Shown one piece after another: positions 23,892-35,136 of a stretch of DNA of 64,000 nucleotides. The position numbers and the translations under genes are program-made. Under the pieces are notes generated by a model, which worked only from the letters and a program-made list of their open reading frames with translations, made no database searches and was not told the origin of the DNA. Each line of letters opens with the position of its first letter. Position 1 is the stretch's first letter. Source of the DNA: Atherix ibis (lineage: Eukaryota > Arthropoda > Insecta > Diptera > Athericidae); assembly GCA_958298945.1 (NCBI GenBank), contig OY282609.1, positions 15,668,326 to 15,732,325 of the forward strand. Reading direction: 5' to 3'.

Positions 23892-24733
23892 CGAGAACTG
23901 TTCAAAAAGTATCGCGAATTTCGTGTTTTTTTCAAAAATTATTTATTTATTCATGAATATCTATTTTGTCCCCTTCAAAGTAATCCCCACCAGATATTAA
24001 ACACTTATGCCAACGTTTTTTCCAATCCTGGAAGCACTTCAAAAAATCATTCAGCTCCTCCTTCGATGCCGTCTTTATCTCTTCAATCGTAGCGTAGCGT
24101 CGTCCTTTCATGGGACTCTTCAGTTTCGGGAACAAAAAAAAAGTCACAGGGGGCCGGATCTGGGGAATACGGTAACTGCGGCATTATTAGTGCACATGCA
24201 ACGATGCGTGAGCAGAGGCGTTATCATGTTGAAAAAGCCTATTTTTGTTCTTCCACAAATCCGGGCATTTCTGGCGGATTGCTTCGCGCAACTTGCGCAT
24301 AACTTGCAGGTAATATTCCTTATTGACCGTTCTACCCTGTGGCAAGAACTCATGATGCACTATGCCCCTGCAATCAAACAAAACTGTCGTTCACACGCCC
24401 CGGCTCGCTTTTCGTCGTTCACAACTTCTCGGCCCTCTGAGTACATTTTGTACCACCGATAAACGTTGCTTCAGTCCAAGGTAGCTTTACCATATGCCGC
24501 AATCAGTATTTGGAATGCGTTGTAGTTTCCACACAAAATTTGATACAGATCCATTTTTTGGAATGGGCAAAAATCGATGACGAGCCAAAACATGTGTAAG
24601 CAAAGCAGCTGTCAAAAATTAACTGAACCTTCAAAATGGCCGAACTCGTCGACATAAGTGATGGATAAGAGTACCAACATAACGCCACAAAAAATCGAAA
24701 ATCGAATATGCGATACTTTTTGAACAGACATCG
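23892..24733 (-). mobile_element. Mariner, family F (copy F4), nested in LX1
   Basis: An 842-bp element bounded by TA at 23890-23891 and 24734-24735, with ends CGAGAACTGTTCAAAAAGTA and the matching complement at 24714-24733. It has the normal family layout: C-terminus at the left, 5' UTR and N-terminus at the right. The flanks rejoin into the sequence seen uninterrupted in the other LX copies (for example AATTACTCTTAAAAC at about 50733), proving insertion after LX1. Confidence 0.95.
23947..24554 (-). pseudogene. Family F mariner transposase, middle deleted
   Basis: It is the only family F copy in the window that keeps the N-terminus: MDLYQILCGNYNAFQ at 24554, then VYRWYKMYSEGREVVNDEKRAG, the helix-turn-helix and linker. 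A large deletion then removes the first catalytic block and joins to IAGA-HHEFLPQGRTVNKEYYLQV in another frame. The HDNA block is represented only by nucleotide remnants (TGATAACGCCTC complement near 24215). PPYSPD-type and KGRRYATIEEIKTASKEELN blocks follow, ending GDKIDIHE and a stop at 23947. It is dead. Confidence 0.85.
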
Positions 24734-24786
24734 TACTTCGGTTTGTTCTCCTCTCATTGAGTTACGGTAAGGAATCTTGTTAATCT

Positions 24787-25302
24787 CTAGGCACCGCTAA
24801 GCCAGCTCAGGTACGCGTGTTCGCCAAGACCCGAAAGTACAACCGGACTCGACCTCGGTCTTTTACGCGGTTGTAGCCACCTTGCGTGCCATTTACGCAC
24901 TCATTCACGCACCATTCTCGCTCTCCTCCCTAAATTTGCCACGGCAAATCTATTAAAGCATTCATATCGTTCTCTCATACCTAACACACCATTTACATCC
25001 ACACTATCATCATTCACCACGATTCCACATGCACCTAGGTCAGGTAAATCCTCGTACAGGCCACATTCAATGAGAAGGTACTTGGCACTCTCCTCCGCCG
25101 CCTCACAAGGTCATCTAGCCTCCGCAGCCACTTCACGCCCGTACAGGAACCCATTCATATTGCCATATCCCCTGAGTAAATAACTAAGGTACAGACCAAA
25201 TTCAAATCCAGCCGCAGGCACAAAGCAAACATCCGAAATGAACATGTGCGTCCATCTGCCATTCACACTCTCATCCCATCGACGTTGCCAAATTGCATAC
25301 AT
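24787..25302 (-). pseudogene. LX LINE ORF2 C-terminal region
   Basis: The minus strand reads MYAIWQRRWDESVNGRWTHM, then LSYLLRGYGNMNGFLYGR, a stop where a cysteine codon is expected (near 25113), and PCEAAEESAKYLLIECGLYEDL. The W-x-x-RW-x-x-S-x-x-GRWTH motif and the following zinc-knuckle-like region (CEAxEES-x-LIEC) are typical of the end of ORF2 in R1/I-type non-LTR retrotransposons. A second in-frame stop occurs near 24905 (VRE then stop). No reverse transcriptase motifs remain in this copy. The clade assignment is moderate. Confidence 0.7.
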
Positions 25303-25305
25303 TCT

Positions 25306-28300
25306 ATTTAGAACCAGTATACGCTGGGATAAGTAGTAACCAATCTCGCTGTGTCTTTAGACATTCCAGGGATCCATTGTGGGAGTAAGATCAAAAGCAG
25401 AATTTCAACGGTTTTGCCACCACCGCCTGGATTTGTGTGTTTCTTCCGTCAGTTTTGCGCCAGGATTTCAGTGTGTCATTCCGATCTAAATTCTTACTGT
25501 AGACTGATATAACTTTACGTATGCAAGTTGCTCGACTCACCGCATCCGTCCTAATCGGTGCAGTATGAAGCAGAATCGACAGGGTCCCTTAAGGCTTTTA
25601 GCATCACCTATTATACGTATGACATAAGACGGCAAGGTCCCGAGGTCACCGTATTTTCCCGAGGTCACCGCAAACAAGAAAAAATAATTTCAAAATGGGG
25701 CAAAAATATTGTACAAAACGACGTCTGGCACTTGAACTAAAATGTTCTGTTTCTTAAGAGTTTCAAAGCTTCGCATCCATCATAAAGCTTCGCATCCATC
25801 ATAAGGACCAGGTAACTCAACGACGGTCACAGCATTTTCCCCAATTGTGACGGTAATTGCTGTAGCACTCTTGAGTGTGGTAACCCTATGTACTCTGTGC
25901 TAGTTATTGTACGTTACTCTGTTGAGGCTGAATAATTCCACGATAACCGAGAGACTAAATCGAAATCATGGGATTATTCAGCTCCGGGGATTTTTGCTTT
26001 TAATTTGATGTTAGATGTTCAGTCCCTAGTGGAGCGTCATAGTTTCTAGATAGGATCTCACAAACCACTGGTAATGGATAACAATATTCCCCGGACGATC
26101 TGGACCCGAAACCCTTCTCAGGAAGGTGGTTGGGAATAGAGTATGGCAAATTGTCTGAGTTATTTCCAAAGGAATAATATGTAAATCGTAGAAAATGCAA
26201 CGGAAAGCCTTATTATCAGAGAGAATGTTTGGCCTGATCACTGGACCGAATATGAATTCACGGATTCAACTCAGTCACTACCGCGAAAAACAAAGAGTTC
26301 TACTCTGTTTAGACTCACGATTCGGACGCAAAAAATAATTCCTATTTCAAATTCATTTAATTCAACAACATTTTACAGGCTTACATAACTAAGGCCACAA
26401 TAACATGAACTTCACCCCTCCCCCCCTCTTCCACCCTTAATTGAATATAAAAAAATCCATCGCTACACCACACCCACAATAGAGCTTATTGTTACGTAGA
26501 AAATGATTGTATATAATTCAAAATTTTATCCATTTTATTTCAATAGAGCACAAGACATCCATTCAAACTTTGAAAGGATTTCAACTAAAATTCCAAGAAT
26601 CCATCCATCTTCCAGTTCGGTTTGCCAATGACATTAAGAACAATAAAATTGTGCCACCAAATAAATATCAATTAAATAAAATAAGAAACAGAGGCAATGT
26701 CTCAAATTGACGGATTTTGCAATAACGATAAGGATTATGGACAAATTGCCTTTGTTAACATTTAAGTGGTTGTATTTTATATTCAGCAATAATTTTTCCC
26801 CTATTTTTATTTTGTTCTTATCCTGGAATGAGGGGTTTATTTTTCAAAGACTGCAACAATGATTTAATATACTTTTAACCAATTATCTTATAGTTAAATT
26901 GTATAGGCAAATTCATTCTTCCAGCTAGAATTGAAATATTTTAAAATAAATCATTTTCAAAAGTAAAAAAATAAAATAAGGGACAATGAAAAATTATTAA
27001 AATAAAGCAAAAAAAAAATGTCTATGTATTTTTAGATAAAAACCACATTTTTCGTTTACCTTGATTGCATTTCTTTTTTCTTTTTTTTTAATGCTTATCA
27101 CAACAATTCACCTGCTACTTCCCTTCCTTTCTGTCTGGGCGCGGGTTCGTCATCGGACAAAATACAACAAAAATAAATAAAAATTAAAAAGGACTAAAAG
27201 GTAATCGTTGTGCTTATAATAGAGATTCTCTCAGTCGGAATCAAGATAATTCTGACTAGTATTCATTTGGCAAATGGAGAAATACGGTCTCTTCGAACTT
27301 TGGGGACATTATGGATGGCCTACTTTTAAAAGACTTTTATTTTATCCTTCGTGTATTGTATGTTATTTTTTTTTCTTTTTTCAAAGATATCAAGAAGGAG
27401 GGCAAAGAGGAAGTCAAAAATTCGACCAAAGAAAAAAAATGGAAAAAATGAAAACAAATCCCAATTCTTAACTAACGAAAATGGTTTTTCCAGCCAGAGT
27501 CGTAATCTTACAATAATACTCAATATAAATGCGTTCTCGTTGGAATGAAAATGGACATAAAAAGTGCTTATTAATCGTAATAAATGAATATTAAACAGTT
27601 GGAATTTGGTTTTGTTTTTGGTGTTTCTTTTTGGGTTAGGGAAAAGTATAAAATTATGAAATATTATTTGAACATACTAATAAAAATTTTCTAAATGGGA
27701 CTATTTTAGTTAGGATATTGTACAATCGACAATAAAAAGTTTAATTTGCAAGTCCTAAAATGTCTGTCTCTTCACTTATTAGTGACTGTATGTATGTGTG
27801 TCTATTGCGTGTGTGTATGGCTATAATACGATATAAGAAACTTCGGTTAACCCCTCACAAAAAAAAAGAGAAAAAAACCAAAAGTTACAACTTGTGGAAA
27901 ATCTCTTCTCCCATAAAGAGAATGTGGAATAAAAATTAAAATAATAATTCGCACTAATAAATGTCATTGAAAATAATAAAAATCATAAAATTTAATATAT
28001 TTGCTAGCATTAAAAATTTTATATAAGATAATACGGGTAAGAAAATCGGCCGTGACTTTTGCTAAACGTTCTTCTTTAAATGGCATCGTCATATTCATTA
28101 CAGAAAATTATCACGTACCAAAAGAGATACACAAAAACGACACCCACCAAAAACTCAACGAATAACTCTAGGCAAAGGAATGAAACGGAAAGGAATTGGG
28201 AATGACAATGAATTTTGGGGTGGTTTTTTTCCGTTAAAATTTTGAATTTCATTTCGAATTTTCATATTATTTGTTAGAAGGTAAACGTGAAATGTAAATA

Positions 28301-28460
28301 TTTTGAGAAGAAAAAAAAATTGTGTGTAAACAAAAAAATAATTTTTTTTTGATAAATATAGAGGATTTTGACTGTCAAACGCACATGTCATTCAAGGTAA
28401 CATAAGATTTTGAATAAGATTTTCCATTTAACGTTATAAATCAATTTAATGCTATGAAAA
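25306..28460. other. Mixed non-coding DNA
   Basis: 25306-26350 is markedly GC-richer than the background and looks repeat-derived. It has two tandem copies of a 22-bp word around AAGCTTCGCATCCATCATAA at 25769-25803, and a doubled CCCGAGGTCACCG at about 25638-25671. It could be 5' sequence of LX1, but I recognise no protein motif. 26350-28460 is ordinary AT-rich DNA. Confidence 0.5.
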
Positions 28461-28464
28461 AAAT

Positions 28465-28740
28465 GGCGATCTGCCATAGCCACGTTTTGCGCTTATAAGA
28501 GCGGAGATTATGATTACCGGTAAACAGGTCAATAAGCAAAATTGCCATATTTTGGGGCTCTGAAAACCCACAAGTAACTATGAAGAAAACAATGTGTTCG
28601 CGAAAAATAACTGTCTGGTATGTGTTCTAGTCTAAACATGTTATTGACCCGTATTACTTTGAAAATAAAGACGGAGAGTGACCGTTACAGTCAATTCTGA
28701 TCACTATGAGAACAATATTTTTTTTGCATGTCCTTTAAAA
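28465..28740 (+). pseudogene. Family D (DD41D-type) transposase remnant
   Basis: Plus-strand blocks VNKQNCHIL, SENPQVTMKK (one frameshift), KITVWYVF, PYYFENKDG and VTVNSDHYENNIF appear in family order, between the first and second catalytic blocks. Neither catalytic block is preserved. No ends recognised. Confidence 0.7.
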
Positions 28741-28744
28741 TTTT

Positions 28745-30140
28745 AATCCGGATCCACAACAAGGCGGACTAAAATTTTTAAGCTTATGCTAAAAAATTCC
28801 GGGAATATAAAATGGCCGCTAAGATTTGGTGATGTCAATTGAGAGTCAAAGTACAACCCAAAATGTGCAAAAAACTCATAGGAAATTACCATAAAAGGAT
28901 AGAGTTTGCAAAAAGTTTTATATAGCCATTCGAATAAAGTGAAATTTTTGTGCATATACCACAACAAAAAACTTGATCGAAATCTGAATTTTATCTAATT
29001 ATTTATCACGAAAAGCAGAAAAAATAAAGATTGCCAAAAATGATACTGAATAGAATATTTTAATATGAAGAAAATGTTATTAATTGAGGTTATGATGTTG
29101 TGGCCAAAGAAAAAAATCCTTTTTGACCAAATTTTTTCCCTTCATAATATCTACAGGATCTGTTTTTAGTCAGCATACGAGTATTTAGCTTAAACAGCAT
29201 TTTTATTTTCTTTAAGAAAATATGATAAATCTAGAGTATCATTGGTTGAAATAATTCTGTGCAATTCAATTGTATCGATTGAAATCTGGTTCTATTTTTA
29301 TTATTACTATTACCATTAATTTAAGTATTGCTATTATATTAGTTAAGTGTGCATAGATGTGTATTGTCTGAGCATCTGAGTGGTTGGAAGTTTCCCTAAA
29401 TAGATACTCATATATACCCATAAGTGTTCAAATTCTATGAAGGAAGTTTTCCGAAGATATTTCAAAGAATCAATAACGATAACAATTCAAAGAATTTGCT
29501 ATTATTTTCAAGTTATGAGAAAACTATTGAGAAGATATATGATCAAATATGAATATCGTAGGAAGGAAGTAACTATGGGAACAAAACGAACGAAAATCTC
29601 GCTGACTGGAAATAAGCTTCTCGAAATGTTACTTGGAAATCGAGACATAATCTTGCTTTGTATGATCTTTTTTTCTATTATTTAATCGGTCAGCTACAAA
29701 ATTACTTACTAATGAAAATTTTTATAATAGAAAAACGAAAAATTTAAACGATTTAAGATATCACTAATATTTTTTTTTGCATAATTTACAGTATTTTCTG
29801 TAACCATTTTAAAAAATTCCTCAAAACCATAATTTATTGAATTTAAAATAAATAAACCTCCATAAGGCATCTCGCACAAGAATTGCATTTTTCCCAAACT
29901 ATTGTGCGGATTATGTTGGGCTAAGATTTTTATTTACACCCGAACAGAAAATTCAGCCCAAAAAGCATATGCATCGCCGGCAATGGAACAAATTACGTTA
30001 ATTGACCCTGGCTTAGACCCACAGACGACTCTAATTTTTACATCAAGTTGATAATAAGTAACGGAGCACATTTGGATTAAAGCGGCTTTATTAATTAGCA
30101 AAATCACAACTTCTGAGGACGTTCAAATCCAAAGGTTCTC
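28745..30140. other. AT-rich non-coding DNA
   Basis: No feature recognised. The frame at 29437-29685 has no family resemblance. Confidence 0.5.
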
Positions 30141-30686
30141 GAGGTGTTATTTTGTACCGAAGGTGTCGTTGGGTCTGAGGTGTTATTAGGTTCGAGGTGT
30201 CATTGGTCCCGAGTTGTCATTGGGCCGGAGTGTTTATTAGGCCCGAGGTGTCGTTAGGTCCGAAGTGTCATTAGGCCCGACGTGTTTTTTTTTAGACTGG
30301 AGATGTCATTGGCCCCAAAGTATTTTGTTGGGTCGAAGGTGTTATTGGCCCCGACGTGTCATTGGGTCCGAGGTATCATTAGGCGCAAGTGATCATTGGC
30401 GCCGAGATGTCGTTGTGCCCGAGGTGTTATTTTATGCCGAAGGTGACATTTGGCCTGAGGTATTATTAGGTTCAAGGTGTTATTAGGCCGCAGGTTTCAT
30501 TGGTGTTATTAGGAGTTTTTTTAGGCCGCAGGTTTCTTTGGTTCCGATATGTCATTTGGCGTGAGTGGTTATTGGCCCCGAGATGCGATTAGGCTAATAA
30601 CCACTCGAGGTGTTTTTTTGGGCCCAAGAAGTCATTGAGTCTGAGGTATTTTTTTGGACTCTTGATGTCATTGGGTCCGAGTGCTC
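30141..30686. repeat. 17-bp minisatellite
   Basis: About 32 degenerate head-to-tail copies of a 17-bp unit, consensus GAGGTGTCATTAGGCCC. Between 30170 and 30280 six copies are exactly 17 bp each. GC content is far above the flanks. The open frame at 30265-30486 is a product of the repeat, since the period is not a multiple of three, and is not a gene. Confidence 0.95.
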
Positions 30687-30775
30687 ATCAATCAATATAT
30701 CTTTGAAAATACAGCTGGCAATGCTATTATGGTGATTGGTGGACGGTATAGAAGAATGCTACAGACATTTTTCGG

Positions 30776-30870
30776 TCCCCAGATTTAACCGCCTTAGAGT
30801 CAACAGGTTGCAATTTATCCCTGCAAGGATCCCCAAATTTAACCTACCTAGATTCGACAGGTCGCAATTT
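30776..30870. repeat. 54-bp period direct repeat, two copies
   Basis: A block of about 41 bp beginning TCCCCAGATTTAACC at 30776 is repeated, with changes, from 30830. The block ends in GGTTGCAATTT in the first copy and GGTCGCAATTT in the second. It lies between the minisatellite and the R1-like relic. Confidence 0.75.
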
Positions 30871-30894
30871 TATACGCAATAAAATCAATGAAAT

Positions 30895-31525
30895 TAACCC
30901 GAAATTTGTGTGAAAGCACATTGAAAAATGCCATCTTCAAGGCTAAAAGGAGCCATAGTGGAGCTTCTTTATTACTTCGGATACATAATCAGCTGCTGCA
31001 CAATGATACGTTACTGGGTTAGGCGTTAAGTGACGAATTTTTCAAGGTTTCTTTTTTTCTTCAGTAAAACGTGGACATTGAAGGAAGACATGATCCGTAT
31101 CCTCAATTGTGGGCCGACAAGAGCAGCATGTCACATCAACGTTCAGCTTAAGCCGATATAGACATGCTCTAAAGCACGTATTTACAGTTAGTAAATGGCC
31201 CATATTTTGGGCCTATTCCATTGCACGTGCCTATGTCAGGAATGAGGTGATGCGTCTACCTTCCTTTAGTCAATAAACTCCAATGTCGCTGCCATTTCGC
31301 TGTTTCTTTCCTTCTTGTTAAAAGTACGCGAATCAATAATTTTTCCCTCTTATCTTCGATGGTAGATCCTAGCTCTCGCATCCTTCTAAAGCTCGATTGG
31401 GGATATGTTAGCGATTGCACAGACAGACCCATAGGAGACAGTGCGGAATACTCTCGAAATTCTAACTGCGCTTCAACGATATACTGCCATCATCTAACAC
31501 TTGTACGATTAGGTCGCCAACTACC
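30895..31525 (-). pseudogene. R1-like non-LTR retrotransposon ORF2 relic (copy R-b)
   Basis: The minus strand, from 31520 down, reads across frames MAVYR-SAVRIS, VFRTVSYGSVCAIANISPIEL, ARARIYHRR, WQRHWSLLTKG and HHLIPDIGTCNG. A small deletion leads into FRACLYRLKLNVDVTCCSC, IEDTDHVFLQCPRFTEE and LEKFVT. The Cys-Cys-His-Cys arrangement (TCCSC, DH, QCPRF) is the C-terminal zinc motif of R1-clade ORF2. The catalytic RT part is absent, so this is a 5'-truncated copy. It is riddled with stops. It is the same family as the relic at 34770-36815, in the opposite orientation. Confidence 0.8.
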
Positions 31526-34065
31526 TCTATTTGGTTAGAAGCTATGGCAACCTGTTGCGATTCTATTTGGACCCTCTTGAGTTGCTATCATTACAATTCC
31601 AGTCGGTTGTTCTATATAACCGACGTCAGTCAACCAAATCACTATACTTTAATTCAATTATTTGGGGGAAAAAACTCTAAGCAGAAATTATTTGAACATC
31701 CCAAGAAGGAAATATCACACAACTTTAACTTGCGAACTAAAAAAATAAAGTACAAACTTTGTTTTAATTATTTTCCGAAGGTTTATAAAAATTTAACCAA
31801 ATTAACTATCGAAAAATAATATAGTTTCTGCCCACACAAAAAAAAAGTAAAATCAATGAATAAATAAATAAATAAACGAAAAACTGACTTACTTGAAATT
31901 ATACATACACGTGATCACTGCTGATTGGGGATGAAAGAAAAATTTAGGGGATGAATTTTAAAAATTCTACTATATTCCAAAAGGTGTAGTCCTCACTTTT
32001 TTGACTTGGCCTCTATAATAATTAAATAAAATAAAAATAAATAAATTATACCAAAAATAAAAACGGTTAAAAAATAAATTTTAAGAATTGCCGATAGAAT
32101 AAAATCTCCTGAGAATATTTTTAAAGTACATTTAAAGAGAATAAAATTTTCGTGCGGAACGATTATGAATTTTTTTCTTCTTTACCCTTTGTCTAATTTA
32201 AGTAATTTTTCGTCTGACAAATGAAAATTTCTTTATAAAGGACCGTATCTGTCATATTTCATCTTTTTTCGCAACATCTACCATTTGGTATTTTTCAACT
32301 TTTATAACGATTTTTTTTTGGTTGTTGAAATATTTATAAGAAAATATTTTCTTACATTTTATACAAGTTCCATTCTACTACTTATATACCGGGAAAAAAA
32401 GTGAGCAAAACCATTTGCAGATAAAGGAGTGAACACTCCTGTATGGAACGAATGGAACGAGGAGAGGATGGAGAATAAAATAGAGCGAATGACACACCAC
32501 CACCAAATGAGTGAGTAACTATCACGTAAAACCTCAAACGACCGCATTTATTATATTCGCAAATTGTTTGTAGCCGCCTTCCCATTACGCCTCAATCTGA
32601 TTGCATGCAACACCATCCCCATCCCATTGGCGGGATGGAAATTTACGTTTAGTAGATTTAGTAAAACAACAGCCAACGCCACCACCCATTCGTGTTATTC
32701 GCATGTAAGCATAGAGTTGTATGTACCCACAAGTACGAGAGTACTTGTACATATCTAGAATTTCTAACTTTTTAAATCCTCTCTCCCTCTTAAGTATTTG
32801 ATGTTATATGCTCAATTTTTTTTACTTTTTCACATTTTGTTTTCTGTGTGAGCAAAAAAAGCTTAACTGCCAGCAGAATTATAAAAAAAATAGCTTGAGT
32901 TGAACCAGACTCGATTAATTACGTTAAGATGTTTTTTCAACCAAAGTCTATTTTTATTATTTTTTTCGAATTGCTTTTATCGTATTCGGTTTTTATATAG
33001 AATTGTACGTGTATAAGTTTAACTAGGAATTTTTTCTTATAAATAAAAAAAAAACTACAAGACAAATTGCAAAAGAAATTATTGTTTTTTTTTGCATTTT
33101 CTAGTAAAAATTGATATACAAATAAATTTAAAAAAAAAAAAAACTCAATAAAACAAATCCGAATACAATAAGTTAGAGAGCTCTTTTTGCCACATCAACC
33201 TACACGCACACAAAGGTACCTGACACACGAATTGTTAGATACTCTAGGGTAGTAGTCGTATTTGTACATAAGCAAATAAACAAACAAAAGTAAATTGTAG
33301 GTCTGTTATTTTTCAAAATGGTCTCAATTCTGTTTTATTTTATTCCGACCATACCAATGTCCTTGTTTCAAGTATTAGCAATGGTTTTTTATTCGTTGTT
33401 TTTAGCTCACAAAGATAACATCCTGTCCAGCACGTTTTTTTCTTCTCTTACTACCTAATTTGTTTGCTTACACGTTGTTTATTTATTTTTATATCTTAGC
33501 TTGGTTGGTTACTTAGTGTAGCTAAAATGGCTTGGAGGATTGTTGTTTTGTATCTTTCTTGCACACTTTCCGATCCTTTTCTTTTCTGCTCCAAAAAGCT
33601 TTTTGTCATTTTAATTGCTACCAAAAATTGTTATTATTTTTATTGTTATTGACATAGAAGAATAAAAGAGAAAAGAGCTTTTTGTTTTGGTTTTTTTTTC
33701 TTTTTCTTAAAAGTATTTAATTTTATTTTTGTTCATTTCAAATTTGTTTATTCATATTATTTTCCCCAAACTCCTGATTTCGGAAATACCCCTCCTATTT
33801 CTCTCCAAAACTCTTCCGTGTTATTTCTGTAATTTCTCCTTCTTTTTATTTTTTAAAGATATTTTCCTTTTTTTATATTTTAACTTTTATTTTTAATTTA
33901 AATATTATTTTTATTTATTTAATTTTTTTGTTTATTTGTTATTATTTCATTAATTAATTTTTGTATTAATTTATTTCCATTATATTTGTTGGTTGTTTTG
34001 CTCTTGTTGATGTTATTAAATTTACGAGTATTTTTTTTAGTTTGATTTTTAATATTGTTTTTTTT
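31526..34065. other. Downstream and presumed 3' UTR of the dpr-family gene
   Basis: AT-rich and repeat-poor. The part adjacent to 34065 is presumably the 3' UTR on the minus strand; several AATAAA signals (TTTATT on the plus strand) occur between 33000 and 34000, too many to choose one. A short inverted repeat ACAAGTAC-GAGA-GTACTTGT lies near 32731. No other coding sequence recognised. Confidence 0.5.
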
Positions 34066-34175
34066 TTAAATATTTACAGAAAATGTTAGTGCATATAAAT
34101 AAACAACAAATAAAATATACAATTTATTACTGATAGCATGCTGTCCACTGTGTTGCATTGCAGCCGGATATTCAC
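34066..34175 (-). CDS. dpr-family protein, last coding exon
   Basis: The exon begins after an AG acceptor (34176-34177). Its first two bases complete a glycine codon begun in the previous exon, and it ends at a TAA (34066-34068). It encodes EYPAAMQHSGQHAISNK followed by a hydrophobic end, LYILFVVYLYALTFSVNI. Dpr proteins are two-Ig-domain cell-surface proteins that pair with DIP receptors during neuronal wiring. In that family the second Ig domain is followed by VLNGE-x-PAAMQ and a C-terminal hydrophobic segment for membrane or GPI anchoring, exactly as here. The protein should be on the neuronal surface. The join is supported by phase and by the family motif spanning it. Confidence 0.88.
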
Positions 34176-34345
34176 CTTAAATATTGTTAAAATATTATAC
34201 ATAATAAATGTTTGGTAAATAATCCGTTTTAATTTATTATTATTATTAGTAAATAAGTTAGTATTAAAAACGATTTATATAAAAAGGATAATATAAAAAG
34301 AAATAAGATTAAGAGTAAATTAATTGTGAATAAATTATTACGAAC
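34176..34345 (-). other. Intron of the dpr-family gene (170 bp)
   Basis: GT at 34344-34345 and AG at 34176-34177 on the minus strand. Removal keeps the reading frame and restores the family motif VLNG-E-x-PAAMQ across the junction. Confidence 0.88.
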
Positions 34346-34514
34346 CATTCAATACGTGAACATTTACTGTGAATGCATTTGCATTTGAGGGGATGCAACT
34401 GTACCGTCCAGAATCCGATTTAGCAGCACGTTGGATAAGCAAATAAGAAGTTGTCGTTTCACCTTTTTCTGTTATAACTGATACTCCGCCACGGGGTGAA
34501 TCATAGCTGATTTC
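34346..34514 (-). CDS. dpr-family protein, exon with C-terminal half of Ig domain 2
   Basis: A 169-bp exon between an AG acceptor (34515-34516) and the GT donor (34344-34345). It encodes EISYDSPRGGVSVITEKG, TTTSYLLIQRAAKSDSGRYS, then C, IPSNANAFTVNVHVLN. The D-x-G-x-Y-x-C motif with its cysteine (residue 40 of the exon) is the F strand of an Ig domain. SPRGGVSVITEKG and PSNAN-x-x-x-VNVHVLNG are hallmarks of Dpr domain 2. The first codon is in phase 0. The preceding exons (Ig1 and the start of Ig2) are not in the window. The closest group seems to be the dpr paralogues with this RGGVSVITEKG wording; I cannot assign the exact paralogue. Coding is uninterrupted, so the gene is probably functional. 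Confidence 0.93.
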
Positions 34515-34789
34515 CTATTTGATAAATTAAATAATAATGTTGTTAAATTATTAATAAATTGATATTTTTAAATAGAACTCTTTCGAGTACTAAGCAAATA
34601 ATGATAATACAAATCTAATTTGTCTTTCCGAAAGTAAAGTTACATAAAATACACTTTAAATTCAGGCATTACCAGAATATTATTGATAAAACGGCGATAT
34701 ACCATATCGCAATACGAATGAAAACATACAATATTAGTGGGGGAGTTCTGCAGAGCAATTATTATGGAATGTCACCAAAAAGCATTTTG

Positions 34790-35134
34790 AGTGAACTATA
34801 TGAGATCACCCAGACAGCAAATGACGCAGTCCATATTATGTGTCAGTAGCTCTTATCAGTGGCCTGGAACTTGCTTATCAAAAAACTGATACCTGTGAGT
34901 TCAGATAGACGCCAGGTTTAACTTGGCAAATATCTAAAAATCGCTGCTGAAAAGCTAAGTCGGGTTAATATTGCTTTGGAGCAGGGATATTGCCTGACAA
35001 CGAAGGGCCCCGACAGATGCAGGCGCCTGTCCACAGTTATCAGTTCTTTAATAATGCGTCAAGTGATAGCGGTATATCGTCGGAGCGCACTTCGAGTATC
35101 GGGAGGATTTTGTATTGTCTCCTATGACGCTGTC
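34790..35134 (+). pseudogene. R1-like ORF2, RT thumb region
   Basis: Blocks read across frames: LISGLELAYQKTDT (R1 has SVGLxLAxxKTEAVLI), SSDRRQV, LSTVISSLIMRQVIAVYRRS, then ALRVSGGFCIVSYDAV at the transposon insertion point. The RT catalytic YxDD box is not preserved. Stops and internal deletions are frequent. Confidence 0.8.
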
Positions 35135-35136
35135 TA

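Larger units (their letters stand above)
23520..25305 (-). mobile_element. Non-LTR retrotransposon LX, 3' part (copy LX1), interrupted
   Basis: Minus-strand LINE relic. The end of its ORF2 lies at 24787-25302 and a long 3' UTR runs to about 23520. The UTR words (CGACTCGTGGTTTTATGTTT, ATTATCTCGGGCGC, TACTCTTAAAACAAAAA) recur in order in three other places in the window. A family F mariner (23892-24733) is inserted in the UTR at a TA. The exact 3' terminus and target duplication are not visible. The upstream extent beyond 25305 is unknown. Confidence 0.8.

Noticed and set aside
30265..30486. A 73-codon tryptophan-rich open frame
   Set aside because: It lies wholly within the 17-bp minisatellite; the residues come from the repeat read in shifting frames.
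31320..31520. Possible independent gene on the minus strand (RVFRTVSYGSVC)
   Set aside because: It aligns by wording with the R1-like ORF2 relic at 34770-36810 and contains stops.
34699..34717. Palindromic GCGATATACCATATCGC as a regulatory site
   Set aside because: A single short palindrome in AT-rich intron DNA has no supporting context.
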